From positions 1,302,001 to 1,366,000 of the forward strand of contig NZ_JAYMGI010000002.1 of NCBI RefSeq assembly GCF_035825295.1: a stretch of DNA of 64,000 nt. The letters are read 5' to 3'. Made by a program: the position numbers and the translations under genes. Positions 45,886 to 56,169 of this stretch are shown piece after piece. The stretch is from Actinacidiphila sp. DG2A-62. GTDB taxonomy: Bacteria; Actinomycetota; Actinomycetes; Streptomycetales; Streptomycetaceae. How positions within the stretch are numbered: position 1 is the first letter of the stretch; each line of letters opens with the position of its first letter. The notes below the pieces were generated by a model. The model made no database searches, had not been told where the DNA came from, and saw only the letters and a program-made list of their open reading frames with translations.

Positions 45886-48800
45886 CTACGCCGGCGCGGC
45901 CTCCTCCCGCGGGCGCAGGTGCTCCACGAGGTGGGCGGCCAGCGCGCCGACCGTGGGCTTGTCCCACAGGACGGTGGGCGGCAGGTCCAGGCCGAACCGG
46001 CGGGCCAGCCGCACCCGCAGCGCGACCGTCATCACCGAGTCGATGCCCAACTCCACCAGCGGGCGCCGGAAGTCGATCTCCTCCGCGGCCAGGTTCAGCT
46101 CGGCGGCGACCTGGTCGCGCACCTCCAGCGCCACCGCCTCGCGCGCCTCCCGCTCGGGCAGCGCGTCCCAGTCGAGCACGAAGCCGGCGCCGTCGTCCCC
46201 GGCCGCCGGGTCCGGCGCGGTCAGCTCGCGCAGCATCGGCGGCCGGGTGCTGCCGGGCGCGGTCGGCAGCACCTTCAGGACCGCCTGGTACGGGGCCGGC
46301 CGCCGGTCGGCGTAGGCCCAGGCGCGGAACGCCTCGGCCGGCGAGACCGCCTCCAGGCCGCGGGAGTTGGCCTCCAGCATGGTCCCCTCGATCGCCTCGG
46401 ACATGCCCACCCCGCGCCAGGAGGTCCAGCCGATGCTGGTGGTCGCCCCGCCGCCGGCGCCGCGGTGCGCGGCGAGGGTGTCGAGGAAGGAGTTCGCCGC
46501 CGCGTAGGCGGTCTGCCCGGTGAGCCGGGCGAACTGTCCCGAGGAGGAGAACAGCACGAAGAAGTCGAGCGCGCCGGGCGGGAAGAGCCGGTGCAGCACC
46601 ATCGCGCCGTCCGCCTTCGGCGCCAGCACGCGGCGCAGCCCGTCCCGGTCGACGTTGCCGAGCAGCGCGTCGTCGACCGCGCCGGCCGCGTGCACGACGC
46701 CCCGCACCGGCGGCAGCCCGTGCGCCGAGGGCGCGAGCGCCGCGGCGACCGCCGCCGCGTCGGCGATGTCCACCTCCAGCACCCTGACGGTCGCGCCCAG
46801 CGCCTCGAGCGCCAGCACGCCGTCGATCCGGCGGCGCAGCGCGGGGTCGGTGACCTCCTCCCAGCGCTCGCGCGGCGGCAGCCCGTGCCGGCCGGCCAGC
46901 AGCAGCCGGGTCGCGCCGCGGTCCACCAGCCAGCCCGCCACCAGCAGGCCGAGGCCGCCGAGGCCGCCGGTGACCAGATATGTGCCGCCGGGCCGGCACT
47001 GCACCGCGGGCGGGCCCGCCGGCCGGTCCACCGCGGCCAGCCGCGGCACCGCGAGCTGCCCGCCGGCCAGCGACACCACGTCCTCCTCGCCGGGCATCGC
47101 GGCGAAGACCCGCAGCAGCGCGGCGGCGTCGGCGCGGTCGGGGGCGGCGCCGAGGTCGACGGCCCCGCCCCACAGCTCCGGGTGCTCGCCGGCCACGATG
47201 CGGGCGACGCCCCACAGCGTGCCGTGGGCGAGCGCGGACTCGTCGGCCGCCTCCCGTACGCCACGGGTCAGCACCCACAGCCGCGGGTCCGCGCCCGCGC
47301 CGCCGGCACGGCCGGGGCCGCCGGGCGTGGCTTCCCTCGCGCCGGCGGCGGTGGCCGCGGCGGCGCTCGCGCGGGCGTCGGAGCGGGCCGAGGCGAGGCG
47401 CTGGGCGGTGCGGATCAGCGTCCAGGCGCAGTGCTCGGCCGCGGTCTCGACGGGCTCGTCCGGGCCGGGGAGCGCGGGCGCGACGACCACCGCGCCGGCG
47501 GCGGCCAGCAGCGCCGGCTCCGCGTCCTCGGCCGAGGTGAAGCGGGTCACCCGCACGCCGGCGCGGCGCCACTGCTCGGCCAGCGCCGCGCCCTCGGGCG
47601 CGTCACCGACCAGCACGATCCCGGAGCCGGCCAGGACGGAGTCCGGGCCGGCGTCCGCGTCGACGGCCACACCCCCCGTGCCGCCGCCCGCGAGGGCGTC
47701 CAGCGGGCGCCAGACGATCTCGTGGACCAGGTCGTGCGCCGACGCCGCCCCGCGGGTCTGGTCCTGCAGCGGCGCGAACCGCAGCCCGGTGACCTCGCAG
47801 ACGATCGCACCGGTGTCGTCGGCGACCAGGACGTCCACGGTGTCCTCGGGCGAGCGGTCCGAGCGGCGCGTGTGCACGGTGATCCTGGCCGGCGGCTCGC
47901 CGCGGAAGGCGACGCCGCCCATGTAGGAGGACATCCACAGCCGGTGCGCGTCCTCGGGTGTCACCAGCACCGCGCTGATGGTCAGCGCGCCGTCCACGAC
48001 GTGCGCCCAGCTCGCCGCGTGCCGCGCGGGCTCCGGCTCCAGCGTGAGGACCGACAGCTGCTCGTCGGCGCTGCGGCGCAGTTCGTCCAGGCCCCAGGGG
48101 AACGCGTACCCGCCGACGCCCTTGGTGGTGAAGAGCGCGTCCACCCGCGGCCAGTCCCACACGTCGTCGCAGCGCTCGCGCACCGCCGCCGCGTCCACCC
48201 GTCCGGCGGCCGGCTCACGGCCGGGATCGGCGGTCGCGGTGGTGTGGGTGATCCACTCGTACTCCTCGTCCTCCGGCCCGGCGCCGCCCGCGTCCGCCGC
48301 CGCGCCCTCGCCCGGACCGGCCTCCGGCGCGACCCTGCTGGCCAGCCGCAGCGAGTTCTCGCTGAGCACGACCTGCACCACCCGCGGCGGGGTGACCGCC
48401 AGCGGCGTGCGCAGCACGATGTCGCTGAGGCCCGGCAGCCGGCCGTCGCGCGCCGCGGCGATCGCGAACGTGTTGATGATCGACGCGGCCGGGGTGATCT
48501 CCACGCCGACCACCAGGTGGTCCTGGGGATACGGCCGGCAGGTCAGGTCCAGGTAGGTCTGCCACACCTGGCGCGGCGGCGCGCCGGAGACCGTCATCCG
48601 GCCGCCGAGCAGGCTGTGCCGCTCCGGGTCGTGGCCGCCGCCGGGCCCGGCGGCGCCGCCCGGCCCCTGCGGGAAGATCCAGTACGGGCGATGCTGCCAG
48701 GCCACGCCCGGCAGCGCGAGCAGGCTGCCGGCCGGCTGCGCGGACCGCCAGTCCACCGCGGCGCCCGCGCAGTACAGCTCGGCCAGCCCGGCGAGCACCG

Positions 48801-51458
48801 ACGGGAGTTCGGGGGTGTCGCGGCGCAGAGTGTGGGCGACCACGGCGTCCTCCGCGCCCAGCTCCGCCGTCGTCTCGCGGACCGAGTGGGCCACCACCGG
48901 GTGCGAGGAGACCTCCAGGAACAGCCGGTGGCCGTCCTCGGCCGCCGCCGCCACGACCGCCGCGAACCTGACCGGCTGCCGCAGGTTGGCCGCCCAGTAG
49001 GCGCTGTCGCGGGGCGCGTCGCCGCGCGGGTCCTCCAGCGCGGTGGAGTACAGCGGGACGCGGGACGGGCGGGGGCGCAGCTCGCCGGCCGCCGCCGCGA
49101 CCTCGCCCACGACGGCGTCGACGTGCGCGCTGTGGAAGGCGATGTCGGTGTCCACGTCCCAGACGGCGAGGCCCTCCTCGCGCCACTGGGCGGCGGCCCG
49201 GCGGACGGCCTCGGCGTCGCCGGAGACCACGGTCGAGCGCGGGCTCGCGGCGATGGCCGCGACGACGTCCTCGCGGCCGTGCAGCCGGGCCGCCGCCTCG
49301 TCGAACGCCAGGGCGACCAGCGCCATCGCGCCTGCGCCCTCCAACTGCCGCAGCGCGGCAGCGCGGCGGCAGGCGAAGCGAGCGGCCTCCCGCACGTCCA
49401 GGACGCCCGCGGCGACCGCCGCGGCGATCTCGCCGACCGAGTGGCCAATCACCGCGCCGGGCCGCACCCCGTGCGCGCGCCACACCTCGCTCAGGCCGAT
49501 CTGCATGGCGAAGGTCATCGCCTGCGCCTGGGAGGAGGTCCACGGGCCGCCCGCGGTGATCGCCTCGCGCGGGGTCCAGCCGGCCTCCTCGCGGAAGACG
49601 TCCGCGAGGGAGTCGATCGCGGCGGTGAACGCGGGCTCCCGGTCCAGCAGGTGCCGGCCCATCCCGGACCACTGGGCGCCGTGCCCGGAGAAGACCATGA
49701 CCACGTCCGCGGCCCGGCCGGCGGTGGTCCGCGCCGTCGCCACCCCGGCGGTCCTGCGGTTCTCGGCCACCGCGCGCAGCCGCGCGGACAGCTCGCCGGC
49801 GTCCGCGGCGACGACCGCGGCGCGCTGCGCCAGGTGCGAGCGGCGCAGCGCCAGTGTGTGGCCGACCGACGCGAGGTCCGCGTCGCGGTGCCCGTCCAGC
49901 CAGTCCGCGGTCCGCGCGGCGAGGTCGCGCAGCCCGCCCTCCGACATCGCGGACAGCGGGAAGACGGCGCTCCCGCCGCCCGCCCGGTCACCGTCCGTCT
50001 CCGCCTGACCGCCGGCCGCCCGGTCACCATCCACCTGACCACCGTCCGCGCCCGCGTCCGCCCGCCGACCACCCGCGCCGTCCGCCCCGGGACCGTCCAC
50101 CGGCACGCCGTACGACCCCGGCGCCGGAGGCGCCACGTCGGCCGGCGCCTCCTCGACGATCAGGTGGGCGATCGAGCCGCCGACCCCGTAGCTGGAGACG
50201 CCGGCCAGCCGCGGGCGGCCAGCGGCCGGCCACGGCGTGCGCTCGGCGACCAGCCGCAGGCCCGAGGACGCCCAGTCGAAGTCCGGGTTCGGCACCGTGT
50301 GCAGGCTCGGCGGGATCTGGCCATGGCGCAGCGCCAGGACTGTCTTGATCAGTCCCGCGATGCCCGAACCCGCCTCGGTGTGCCCGAGATTGGGCTTGAC
50401 CGATCCGATCAGGCACGGGTCGTCCGCGGTGCGCCCGGCGCCGAAGACATCGGCCAGCGCCTGCGCCTCCTCGCGGTCGCCCGCCGGGGTGCCGGTGCCG
50501 TGCGCCTCGACGTAGTCCACCGACCGCGGCGCGATGCCGGCCCGGGCGTAGGTGCGGCGCAGCATGTGCTCCTGGGCGGAGCCGTTCGGCGCCATCATGC
50601 CGTCGGAGCGGCCGTCCTGGAACACACCGCTGCCGCGGATCACCGCCAGCACGGGATCGCCGTCGCGGCGGGCGTCGGCCAGCGGCTTGAGGACCACGAC
50701 GCCCGCGCCCTCGCCGCGCCCGTAGCCGTCGGCCGCGCGGTCGAAGGCCTTGCTGCGGCCGTCCGGCGAGGTCGCGCCCGCCGCGTCCAGGGCGACGAAG
50801 AGCGCCGGGGTCGCCATCACGTTGACCCCGCCGACGATCGCCACCGGCGACTCGCCGAGCCGCAGGCTCTGGCAGGCCAGGTGCAGCGCGGTCAGCGACC
50901 CGGCGCACGCGGTGTCCACCGCCATGCTCGGCCCGCGCAGGTCCAGCGCGTAGGAGATCCGGTTGGCCATGCCGTAGAAGGTGGTGCCGTTGACCGCGTA
51001 GGCGCCGGAGCGCGGCAGGTCCTCCAGCAGCCGCCGGCCGTAGTCGTTGGAGTTGGCGGAGACGAAGACGCCGGCCTCGGAGCCGCCCAGCGACAGCGGT
51101 GCGACGCCCGCGTCGACCAGTGCCTCCCAGGCCAGCTCCAGCACGATCCGCTGCTGCGGGTCCAGGTGGTCCGCCTCGCGCGGGGAGATCCCGAAGAAGT
51201 CCGCGTCGAAGCCCTCGATGTCGTCGAGGTACGAGCCCTTGCGGGTGGTGCGCCGCAGGATCGCGGTCGCCTGCGGTCCGGCCGCCGCGTACGGGTCCCA
51301 GCGCTTGCCCGGCATGTCGCGCACGGTGCTGCGGCCCTCGGCCAGATACGTCCAGAGTTTCCCGGGGAGTCGAGGTCCGGTGCGAACCTGCAGCTCATGC
51401 CGATGATCGCCACCGGCTCCTGTTCGCGGTCCCGCGTCCCTCGTGCCACGTCGCCCAC
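45886..51458 (-). CDS. Iterative type I polyketide synthase, 6-methylsalicylic-acid-synthase type (frameshift near start)
   Basis: About 1857 residues if repaired. Counting from the codon at 51324, domains are ketosynthase (to about 400; DTACAGS with Cys140, [16 protein letters not shown]), malonyl-type acyltransferase (about 540-840; GHSVGE with Ser629, IAFH), dehydratase/thiohydrolase-like (about 900-1200; [10 protein letters not shown], His936), ketoreductase (about 1445-1700; [29 protein letters not shown]) and carrier protein (ELGIDSVMT, Ser1763). There is no thioesterase. The true N-terminus [20 protein letters not shown] lies in another frame and joins at 51361-51364 if one base is added. 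The GTG at 51458 or an ATG at 51554 could start it. Expected product is a small aromatic acid. Confidence 0.88.
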
Positions 51459-51666
51459 GTCCCAGTCCTCTCCCGCGCGACGAGCCCCCCGGCGCCCGGC
51501 GACGCTGAGCGCGCGCCGACCTGGTCCGGATACCCCGATGGGCGTTTTCCCCATAGAACCCCCATAGAAGGGGAGAGACTGCGTTCCGTCCGGTAAGGGC
51601 TTTGGAAGGGATTCTGCGGCGGTCACCCGGCCGGCGCGAAGCACTTGCGGCACAAAGTGCTCTGTC

Positions 51667-52290
51667 TCACGTTCCGTCGGCGCGGGTGGCGCGGGTGGCG
51701 CGGGTGGCGCGGACGGCATGGGCGGCGCGGGCGGCATGGGCGGCGCGGGCGGCTTCGAAGGCGGAGCGCTTCACGCGGTACACCACGCCCGGCCGGTGCG
51801 GGCCCGGCGGCATGGACGGGTCGTCGAAGTCGTCGGCGGGGTCCCGGGTCATGCCGAGCTTGCGCATGACCCGCTGGGAGCGCCGGTTGGTCGCCGCGGT
51901 GACCGCGAGGATCTCCGGCAGCGCGAGGACGCGGAACCCGAAGTCCAGCACGGCGACGGCGGCCTCGGTGGCGTAGCCCCTGCCCCAGGCGGCGCGGGCC
52001 AGCCGCCAGCCGGCCTCGACGCCGGTGAAGGGCATCTCCTCGTCCACCGGGTCGAGTCCGGTGAAGCCGATGAACTCGCCGGTGGCACGCACCTCGACGG
52101 CCCACCAGCCCCAGCCGCGCTCCTCCAGTTCCCGATCGAAGCGCCGCGCCGACGCCTCCGCCTGCGCCCGGGGCACCACGCCGCCCAGATACGCGCGCAC
52201 CAGCGGGTCGGCGTTCATCGCCGCCCAGGGTGCGAGGTCGCTCTCGTGCCAGCGGCGCAGTAGCAGGCGTTCGGTTCGCAGCTCGGCCAT
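51667..52290 (-). CDS. GNAT-family N-acetyltransferase (RimJ/RimL-like)
   Basis: A 207-residue acetyl-CoA-dependent transferase. It begins MAELRTERLLLRRWHESDLAPW. The acetyl-CoA loop is EAGWRLARAAWGRGYATEAA near residue 100, and the second conserved part AVTAATNRRSQRVMRKLGM is typical of the Acetyltransf_3 subgroup. The last 25 residues are a repetitive Ala/Arg/His/Thr tail made by 9-bp repeats. The ATG at 52290 has no Shine-Dalgarno; TACGTT (52297-52302, minus strand) ends 6 bases before it, so it is probably leaderless. It lies 209 bases upstream of the polyketide synthase on the same strand; whether it belongs to that pathway is unclear. Confidence 0.87.
   Translation of the reverse strand: MAELRTERLLLRRWHESDLAPWAAMNADPLVRAYLGGVVPRAQAEASARRFDRELEERGWGWWAVEVRATGEFIGFTGLDPVDEEMPFTGVEAGWRLARAAWGRGYATEAAVAVLDFGFRVLALPEILAVTAATNRRSQRVMRKLGMTRDPADDFDDPSMPPGPHRPGVVYRVKRSAFEAARAAHAARAAHAVRATRATRATRADGT
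51682..51753. repeat. Eight tandem 9-bp units encoding the acetyltransferase tail
   Basis: GCGGGTGGC occurs three times from 51682, followed by GCGGACGGC, then alternating ATGGGCGGC and GCGGGCGGC to 51753. The array lies at the very 3' end of the acetyltransferase gene and adds Ala-Arg/His-Ala/Thr triplets to the protein. Confidence 0.85.
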
Positions 52291-52787
52291 CGCGTCAACG
52301 TAACAGGGCGTCCCGGGCCGGTGCGCGGCCTTTTCCGACCGGGACGAACCGCCGCATTCCACCCGGCGTACGCCGACGCGCACAATGGCCGGAAAGCAGC
52401 GTTCCAGAGCAAGCTGCGAGAAGTCTTCGCGCTCGCGAGCACTTCAGGATGTGGGACTGCCGCTCCCACCGGAGCGTGTCACCCATCGACTGGTACGACT
52501 GGTACACCACGGGGATCTGGCGCAGGCACCGCGCCGGGAGGCAGCCGCGCGAAGGCGGGCGGCGTTCCGCTTCCGGCCCGGCGCCGACCGCCGTCTTCTC
52601 GCGGCCGCCGCAGGCGCCCCCCGCGAGCACTCCCCCGCGCACGCCGGAGCTCCACTCCGTCCGGCGGACGTCTCCATGCCCGCCGCTCGCGCCGCCCCGC
52701 TCCGCCGTGTTCCGCCCTGCCCTGTTCCGTCCTGTCATGCCCCGTTCTGCTCTGCCCCTTCCCCACCCCGGCCAAGGAGGCACTCGG
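52291..52787. other. 497-base divergent intergenic region
   Basis: Between the acetyltransferase and the membrane protein. It contains the probable leaderless promoter of the former, a perfect direct repeat GACTGGTAC x2 (52488-52505), and C-rich DNA from 52,600 to 52,780. Frames across it are open but have no ribosome binding site or recognisable protein, so I assign no gene. Confidence 0.5.
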
Positions 52788-53753
52788 GTGACCAACCTCG
52801 ACATACCCCAGGCACCGGTCAGCACCGGTACGCAGTCCTCGACCTTCGTCACAGGAATCTTCCCGCGCCGGCGCGTCGTCGTGCTGGTGCTCAGCCTGAT
52901 CGCCGGCCTGGTGATCTCCTACCTCTGGTCGGCGAAGCTGGTCGACGACCAGATCGGTGTGAACTCCGCGAACGACATGCTGGGCCACGACCCGCAGGCG
53001 CCGATCAGCAGCATCGCCTCGGGCGTGCTGTTCGCGTTCGTCTCCGGCATGGCGGGCTCGTTCACCGCGTGCAACATCGCCGCGTTCGGCGCGGTCGGCC
53101 CGCTGGTCGGGCAGCACGAGTCGCGCAGGACCCGGCTGGCGCAGACGCTGCGGCCGATCGGCTGGCTGTCGGTGGGCATGATCACCGTCTCGGCGGCCTA
53201 CGGCGTCATCGTGGGTCTGGTCGGCACCCACATGCCGCAGTTCTCCACCGCGCAGACCAGCGGGATCTCGCCCAGGACCGCGCAGTCGATGATCGCGTTC
53301 GGCCTGGTCGGGCTGGCCATGGTGGTGCTCGGGCTGGCCTCGGCGGGCCTGATCCCCGACCCGCTCGCGGGGCTGTCCCGGCGGTTCGCCAACGCACCGC
53401 TGGTGATCATGGGCGCGCTGATCGGCGGCTTCCTGATCGGCCGGCCCTACCCGCTGTTCCGCAACCTGTTCCGGCACGCCGCCGAGGAGCACAACCCGTT
53501 CTACGGCGCGCTGGCGTTCGCCCTGCAGTCGGTCGGCAACATCGTGGTGATGACGCTGCTGTTCCTGCTGCTGTCGTACGGCACCGGCGGCCGGGTGCAG
53601 CACTGGCTGCAGGCCAAGCCGGGGCGGATCGCCACGGTCACGGCCTCGGCGTTCTTCGTCGCGGGCGCGTTCACGCTGGCGTACTGGGAGCTGCGTGTGC
53701 TCGGCCGACTGGGCTACATGTGGTTCCCGACCGCGCCATGGAACAACCACTGA
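52788..53753 (+). CDS. Polytopic membrane protein of unknown function
   Basis: A 321-residue integral membrane protein with about seven or eight hydrophobic spans, for example VVVLVLSLIAGLVISYLW, SSIASGVLFAFVSGMAGSF, GWLSVGMITVSAAYGVIVGL and NIVVMTLLFLLLSYG. The organisation and the GALIGGFLIGRPYPLFRNLF segment faintly recall CcdA/DsbD-type thiol transporters, but only one Cys (FTACNIAAFG) is evident, so that role is doubtful. The GTG at 52788 has AAGGAGG 9 bases upstream. Followed by a strong terminator, so it is probably transcribed alone. Confidence 0.75.
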   Translation: MTNLDIPQAPVSTGTQSSTFVTGIFPRRRVVVLVLSLIAGLVISYLWSAKLVDDQIGVNSANDMLGHDPQAPISSIASGVLFAFVSGMAGSFTACNIAAFGAVGPLVGQHESRRTRLAQTLRPIGWLSVGMITVSAAYGVIVGLVGTHMPQFSTAQTSGISPRTAQSMIAFGLVGLAMVVLGLASAGLIPDPLAGLSRRFANAPLVIMGALIGGFLIGRPYPLFRNLFRHAAEEHNPFYGALAFALQSVGNIVVMTLLFLLLSYGTGGRVQHWLQAKPGRIATVTASAFFVAGAFTLAYWELRVLGRLGYMWFPTAPWNNH

Positions 53754-53802
53754 CCAAGGAACAACCACTGACCAACCACTGACCAACCGCTGACCAGCCA
53801 CC
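53740..53802. repeat. Direct repeats over the membrane-protein stop codon
   Basis: GAACAACCACTGACCAA is present twice (from 53741 and 53759), then shortened copies CACTGACCAAC and CGCTGACCAGC. The first copy includes the stop codon, so the duplication has placed extra in-frame-like stops after the gene. Confidence 0.7.
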
Positions 53803-53822
53803 GACCCGACCGCACCGACCCG

Positions 53823-53860
53823 CGACGGCGGGGCCGGCACTCGTGCCGGCCCCGCCGTCG
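53823..53860. terminator. Very strong bidirectional terminator
   Basis: Perfect 18-bp arms CGACGGCGGGGCCGGCAC (53823-53840) and GTGCCGGCCCCGCCGTCG (53843-53860) with only two bases between them, located between the convergent membrane-protein and TetR genes. Confidence 0.85.
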
Positions 53861-53925
53861 TGCGTGCGGATCGGATGGGTTCCGCGGGGCGGCGCGGTAG
53901 GCGCGCCCGCGGTGTGCCGGGCGGC

Positions 53926-54576
53926 TCAGGCCGGGCGCTCGCGGGCCCGCTTCATCGTGGTCGCAGCCTCGTCCGGGTCCTCGCCGGCGCCGACCAGCAT
54001 GCCGCAGACCTGCGCCTCGAAGCAGGCGTCCGCGTCGTAGGGCTCGATGAGGTAGCCGCCCAGTTCCAGGGCGACCAGGCCGTGCAGCGCGATCCACATC
54101 TGATGGGCCACCAGTTGGGCGTCGCCGGGCCTGAACCGGCCCTGGGACATGCACCGTTCGATGGCCTTGACCAGGGTGGTCAGGGTGTAGCGGCCGTGCT
54201 GGCGGTCCTCGTCGGTGAGCGCGAAGCCGCCGAGGTTGGAGCCGCCGAACATCACGCCGTACAGCGCCCGGTGCTCCAGCGCGTTGCGCCGGTAGGCCCA
54301 GCCGAGCACCACCACGTCCTCGACCGGGTCGGCGGTCTCCTCGACGTCGGTCATCCGCTGGTTGAGCAGCCGGAAGCCCTCGCGGACCATCGCGCGGACC
54401 AGATCGTCCTTGCCGCCGAAGCGGGTGTAGACCGCCATCGTCGACGTCCCGACCGCCGCGGCCAGCCGCCGCGTCGAGAGCGCCTTGGGCCCTTCCTCCG
54501 CCAGCAGTTTGGCGGCGGCCTCGACGAGATGGCTGCTGAGGTCGGGGTCGACCTGACGTGGGCTCACCCTTGACAT
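53926..54576 (-). CDS. TetR-family transcriptional regulator
   Basis: A 216-residue repressor. The DNA-binding helices cover about residues 12-60: LVEAAAKLLAEEGPKALSTRRLAAAVGTSTMAVYTRFGGKDDLVRAMV. The C-terminal ligand-binding part resembles the TetR_C_13/WHG-type domain (ALYGVMFGGSNLGGF). The ATG at 54576 has GTGGAATC upstream. It is divergent from the carotenoid-oxygenase homologue with only 68 bases between starts. A palindrome in that gap is the likely operator, so it probably controls both genes. Confidence 0.9.
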   Translation of the reverse strand: MSRVSPRQVDPDLSSHLVEAAAKLLAEEGPKALSTRRLAAAVGTSTMAVYTRFGGKDDLVRAMVREGFRLLNQRMTDVEETADPVEDVVVLGWAYRRNALEHRALYGVMFGGSNLGGFALTDEDRQHGRYTLTTLVKAIERCMSQGRFRPGDAQLVAHQMWIALHGLVALELGGYLIEPYDADACFEAQVCGMLVGAGEDPDEAATTMKRARERPA

Positions 54577-54610
54577 GATTCCACGGCACTGCGAACCTGT
54601 ACAACAACAG

Positions 54611-54622
54611 CGTTATATAACG
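54611..54622. promoter_or_regulatory. Perfect 12-bp palindrome, candidate TetR operator
   Basis: CGTTATATAACG lies in the centre of the 68-base gap between tetR and the carotenoid-oxygenase homologue, in an A/T-rich island that would also hold both promoters. A related half-site CGATATACG follows at 54,624. Confidence 0.65.
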
Positions 54623-54644
54623 GCGATATACGAGGCGGGCAGCG

Positions 54645-56015
54645 ATGCTTGACTACGACACGCACAGCACGTCGCACCTCCTTTCCAGGGCCTACCGGCC
54701 GGTCGCCGATGAGGTCACGGTCTCGTCCCCGGCGATCACCGGGACGCTGCCGAGCGAACTCGACGGCAGCTTCCTGCGGATCGGCCCCAACTCCCTGAGC
54801 GCACGCCGCGGCGGCCACGATCCCGCGGTCGAGCACACCTTCGCGGGCGACGCGATGGTGCACGCGGTGCGGCTGGGCGGCGGGCGCGCGCACTGGTACC
54901 GCAACCGCTGGGTGCGCACCGACCGGGTGGCCGCCGAGCTGGGCGAACTGCCCACCCCCGGCCCCCGTTACGGACTCGGCGACAACGCCAACGCCGGACT
55001 GGTGCAGCACGCGGGAAACGTGCTGGCGCTCGGCGACGCCGGCGTGCTGCCGCACCGGCTCGGCCCGCAGCTGCAGACCGTCGACCGGTTCGACTTCGGC
55101 GGCACGCTGCCCGACGGCTTCGGCGCCCGCCCGGTGCAGGACCCGCTGACCGGGGAGCTGCACGCGGTGGCCTACTACCACGAGCTGAACCACGTCACCT
55201 ACGTGACCGTCGACGCGCTCGGCAAGGTGCGCCGCGCCGAGCCGATCGCGGTCAAGGGCACGCCGATGATGCACGCACTGTCCCTGACGGACCGTCACAC
55301 CGTGCTGTACGACCTGCCGGTGACCTACAGCGCGGCCGACGCCGCCGCCGGGTCCCGGGTGCCGTACCGCTGGGACGACTCGCACGGCGCGCGCCTGGGC
55401 GTGCTCCCGCGCGACGGCGGCGACGCCGACGTGCTGTGGATGGACATCGACCCCTGCTACGTCTTCCACCCGGTCAACGCCTACGAGCGCGGCCGGGAGA
55501 TCGTGGTCGACGTGATCCGGCACGAGCGCGCCTTCGACCGCGACCCGCTGCACCCGGTGGAGTCCGAGCCGGCGATGTGGCGCTGGACCATCGACCGGGT
55601 CGGCGGCACGGTCAGCGAGCGCCGGCTGTTCGAGGGCGCCGAGGAGTTCCCCTGCATCGACGAGCGGATGACCGGCACCCGGCACCGCTGGTCCTGGTCG
55701 GTCGGCATGGCGCCGGGCCTGGCCGGGGCGCTGGGCGGCCGCGAGCTGCTGCGCCACGACCTGACCGCGATGCGCACCGACGTGCACGACCTGGGTCCCG
55801 GCCGCGAGGGCGGCGCCCCGGTGTTCGTGCCGCGCGGGCCGAGCGCGCCGGAGGGCGACGGCTGGGTGCTGACGATGGTGTACGACCACGCCACCGACCG
55901 CAGCGACCTGGTGGTCGTCGACACCGCGGACTTCACCGGCGACCCGGTCGCCGTGGTGCACCTGCCGGTGCGCGCCCCGCACGGGCTGGCCTCGCTGTGG
56001 ACGGCGGGCCGCTGA
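54645..56015 (+). CDS. Carotenoid cleavage dioxygenase family protein, unusual metal site
   Basis: A 456-residue beta-propeller protein of the carotenoid/lignostilbene oxygenase family. Conserved parts include LDGSFLRIGPNSL, FAGDAMVHAVRL, DPLTGELHAVAYYHE, the His of GTPMMHALSLTDRH, the His of CYVFHPVNAYE and ERRLFEGAEEFPCIDERMTG. In active members four His bind iron. Here the first, usually in TAHPxxDPxTGE, appears as GARPVQDPLTGE, and the last, usually in GFHGxW, appears as PHGLASLW. Only two of four canonical ligands are therefore obvious. Divergent from a TetR regulator and followed 154 bases later by an SDR. Confidence 0.85.
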   Translation: MLDYDTHSTSHLLSRAYRPVADEVTVSSPAITGTLPSELDGSFLRIGPNSLSARRGGHDPAVEHTFAGDAMVHAVRLGGGRAHWYRNRWVRTDRVAAELGELPTPGPRYGLGDNANAGLVQHAGNVLALGDAGVLPHRLGPQLQTVDRFDFGGTLPDGFGARPVQDPLTGELHAVAYYHELNHVTYVTVDALGKVRRAEPIAVKGTPMMHALSLTDRHTVLYDLPVTYSAADAAAGSRVPYRWDDSHGARLGVLPRDGGDADVLWMDIDPCYVFHPVNAYERGREIVVDVIRHERAFDRDPLHPVESEPAMWRWTIDRVGGTVSERRLFEGAEEFPCIDERMTGTRHRWSWSVGMAPGLAGALGGRELLRHDLTAMRTDVHDLGPGREGGAPVFVPRGPSAPEGDGWVLTMVYDHATDRSDLVVVDTADFTGDPVAVVHLPVRAPHGLASLWTAGR

Positions 56016-56169
56016 CCGGCACATCCCTACATGGCGCAATCCACGACAAGCGCCCGCTCGTCCGGCACTCCGGGAGAAGTCGCGGGAAACCGGCCGGAAC
56101 GACACTCGATTCAGCGGGACGCAACCGACCCGTGACAGGCCAGACCAACGATCGATTGTGGGGGATCGC

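Noticed and set aside
45919..51567. 5.6-kb plus-strand open frame opposite the polyketide synthase
   Set aside because: Antisense shadow; all domain motifs are on the minus strand.
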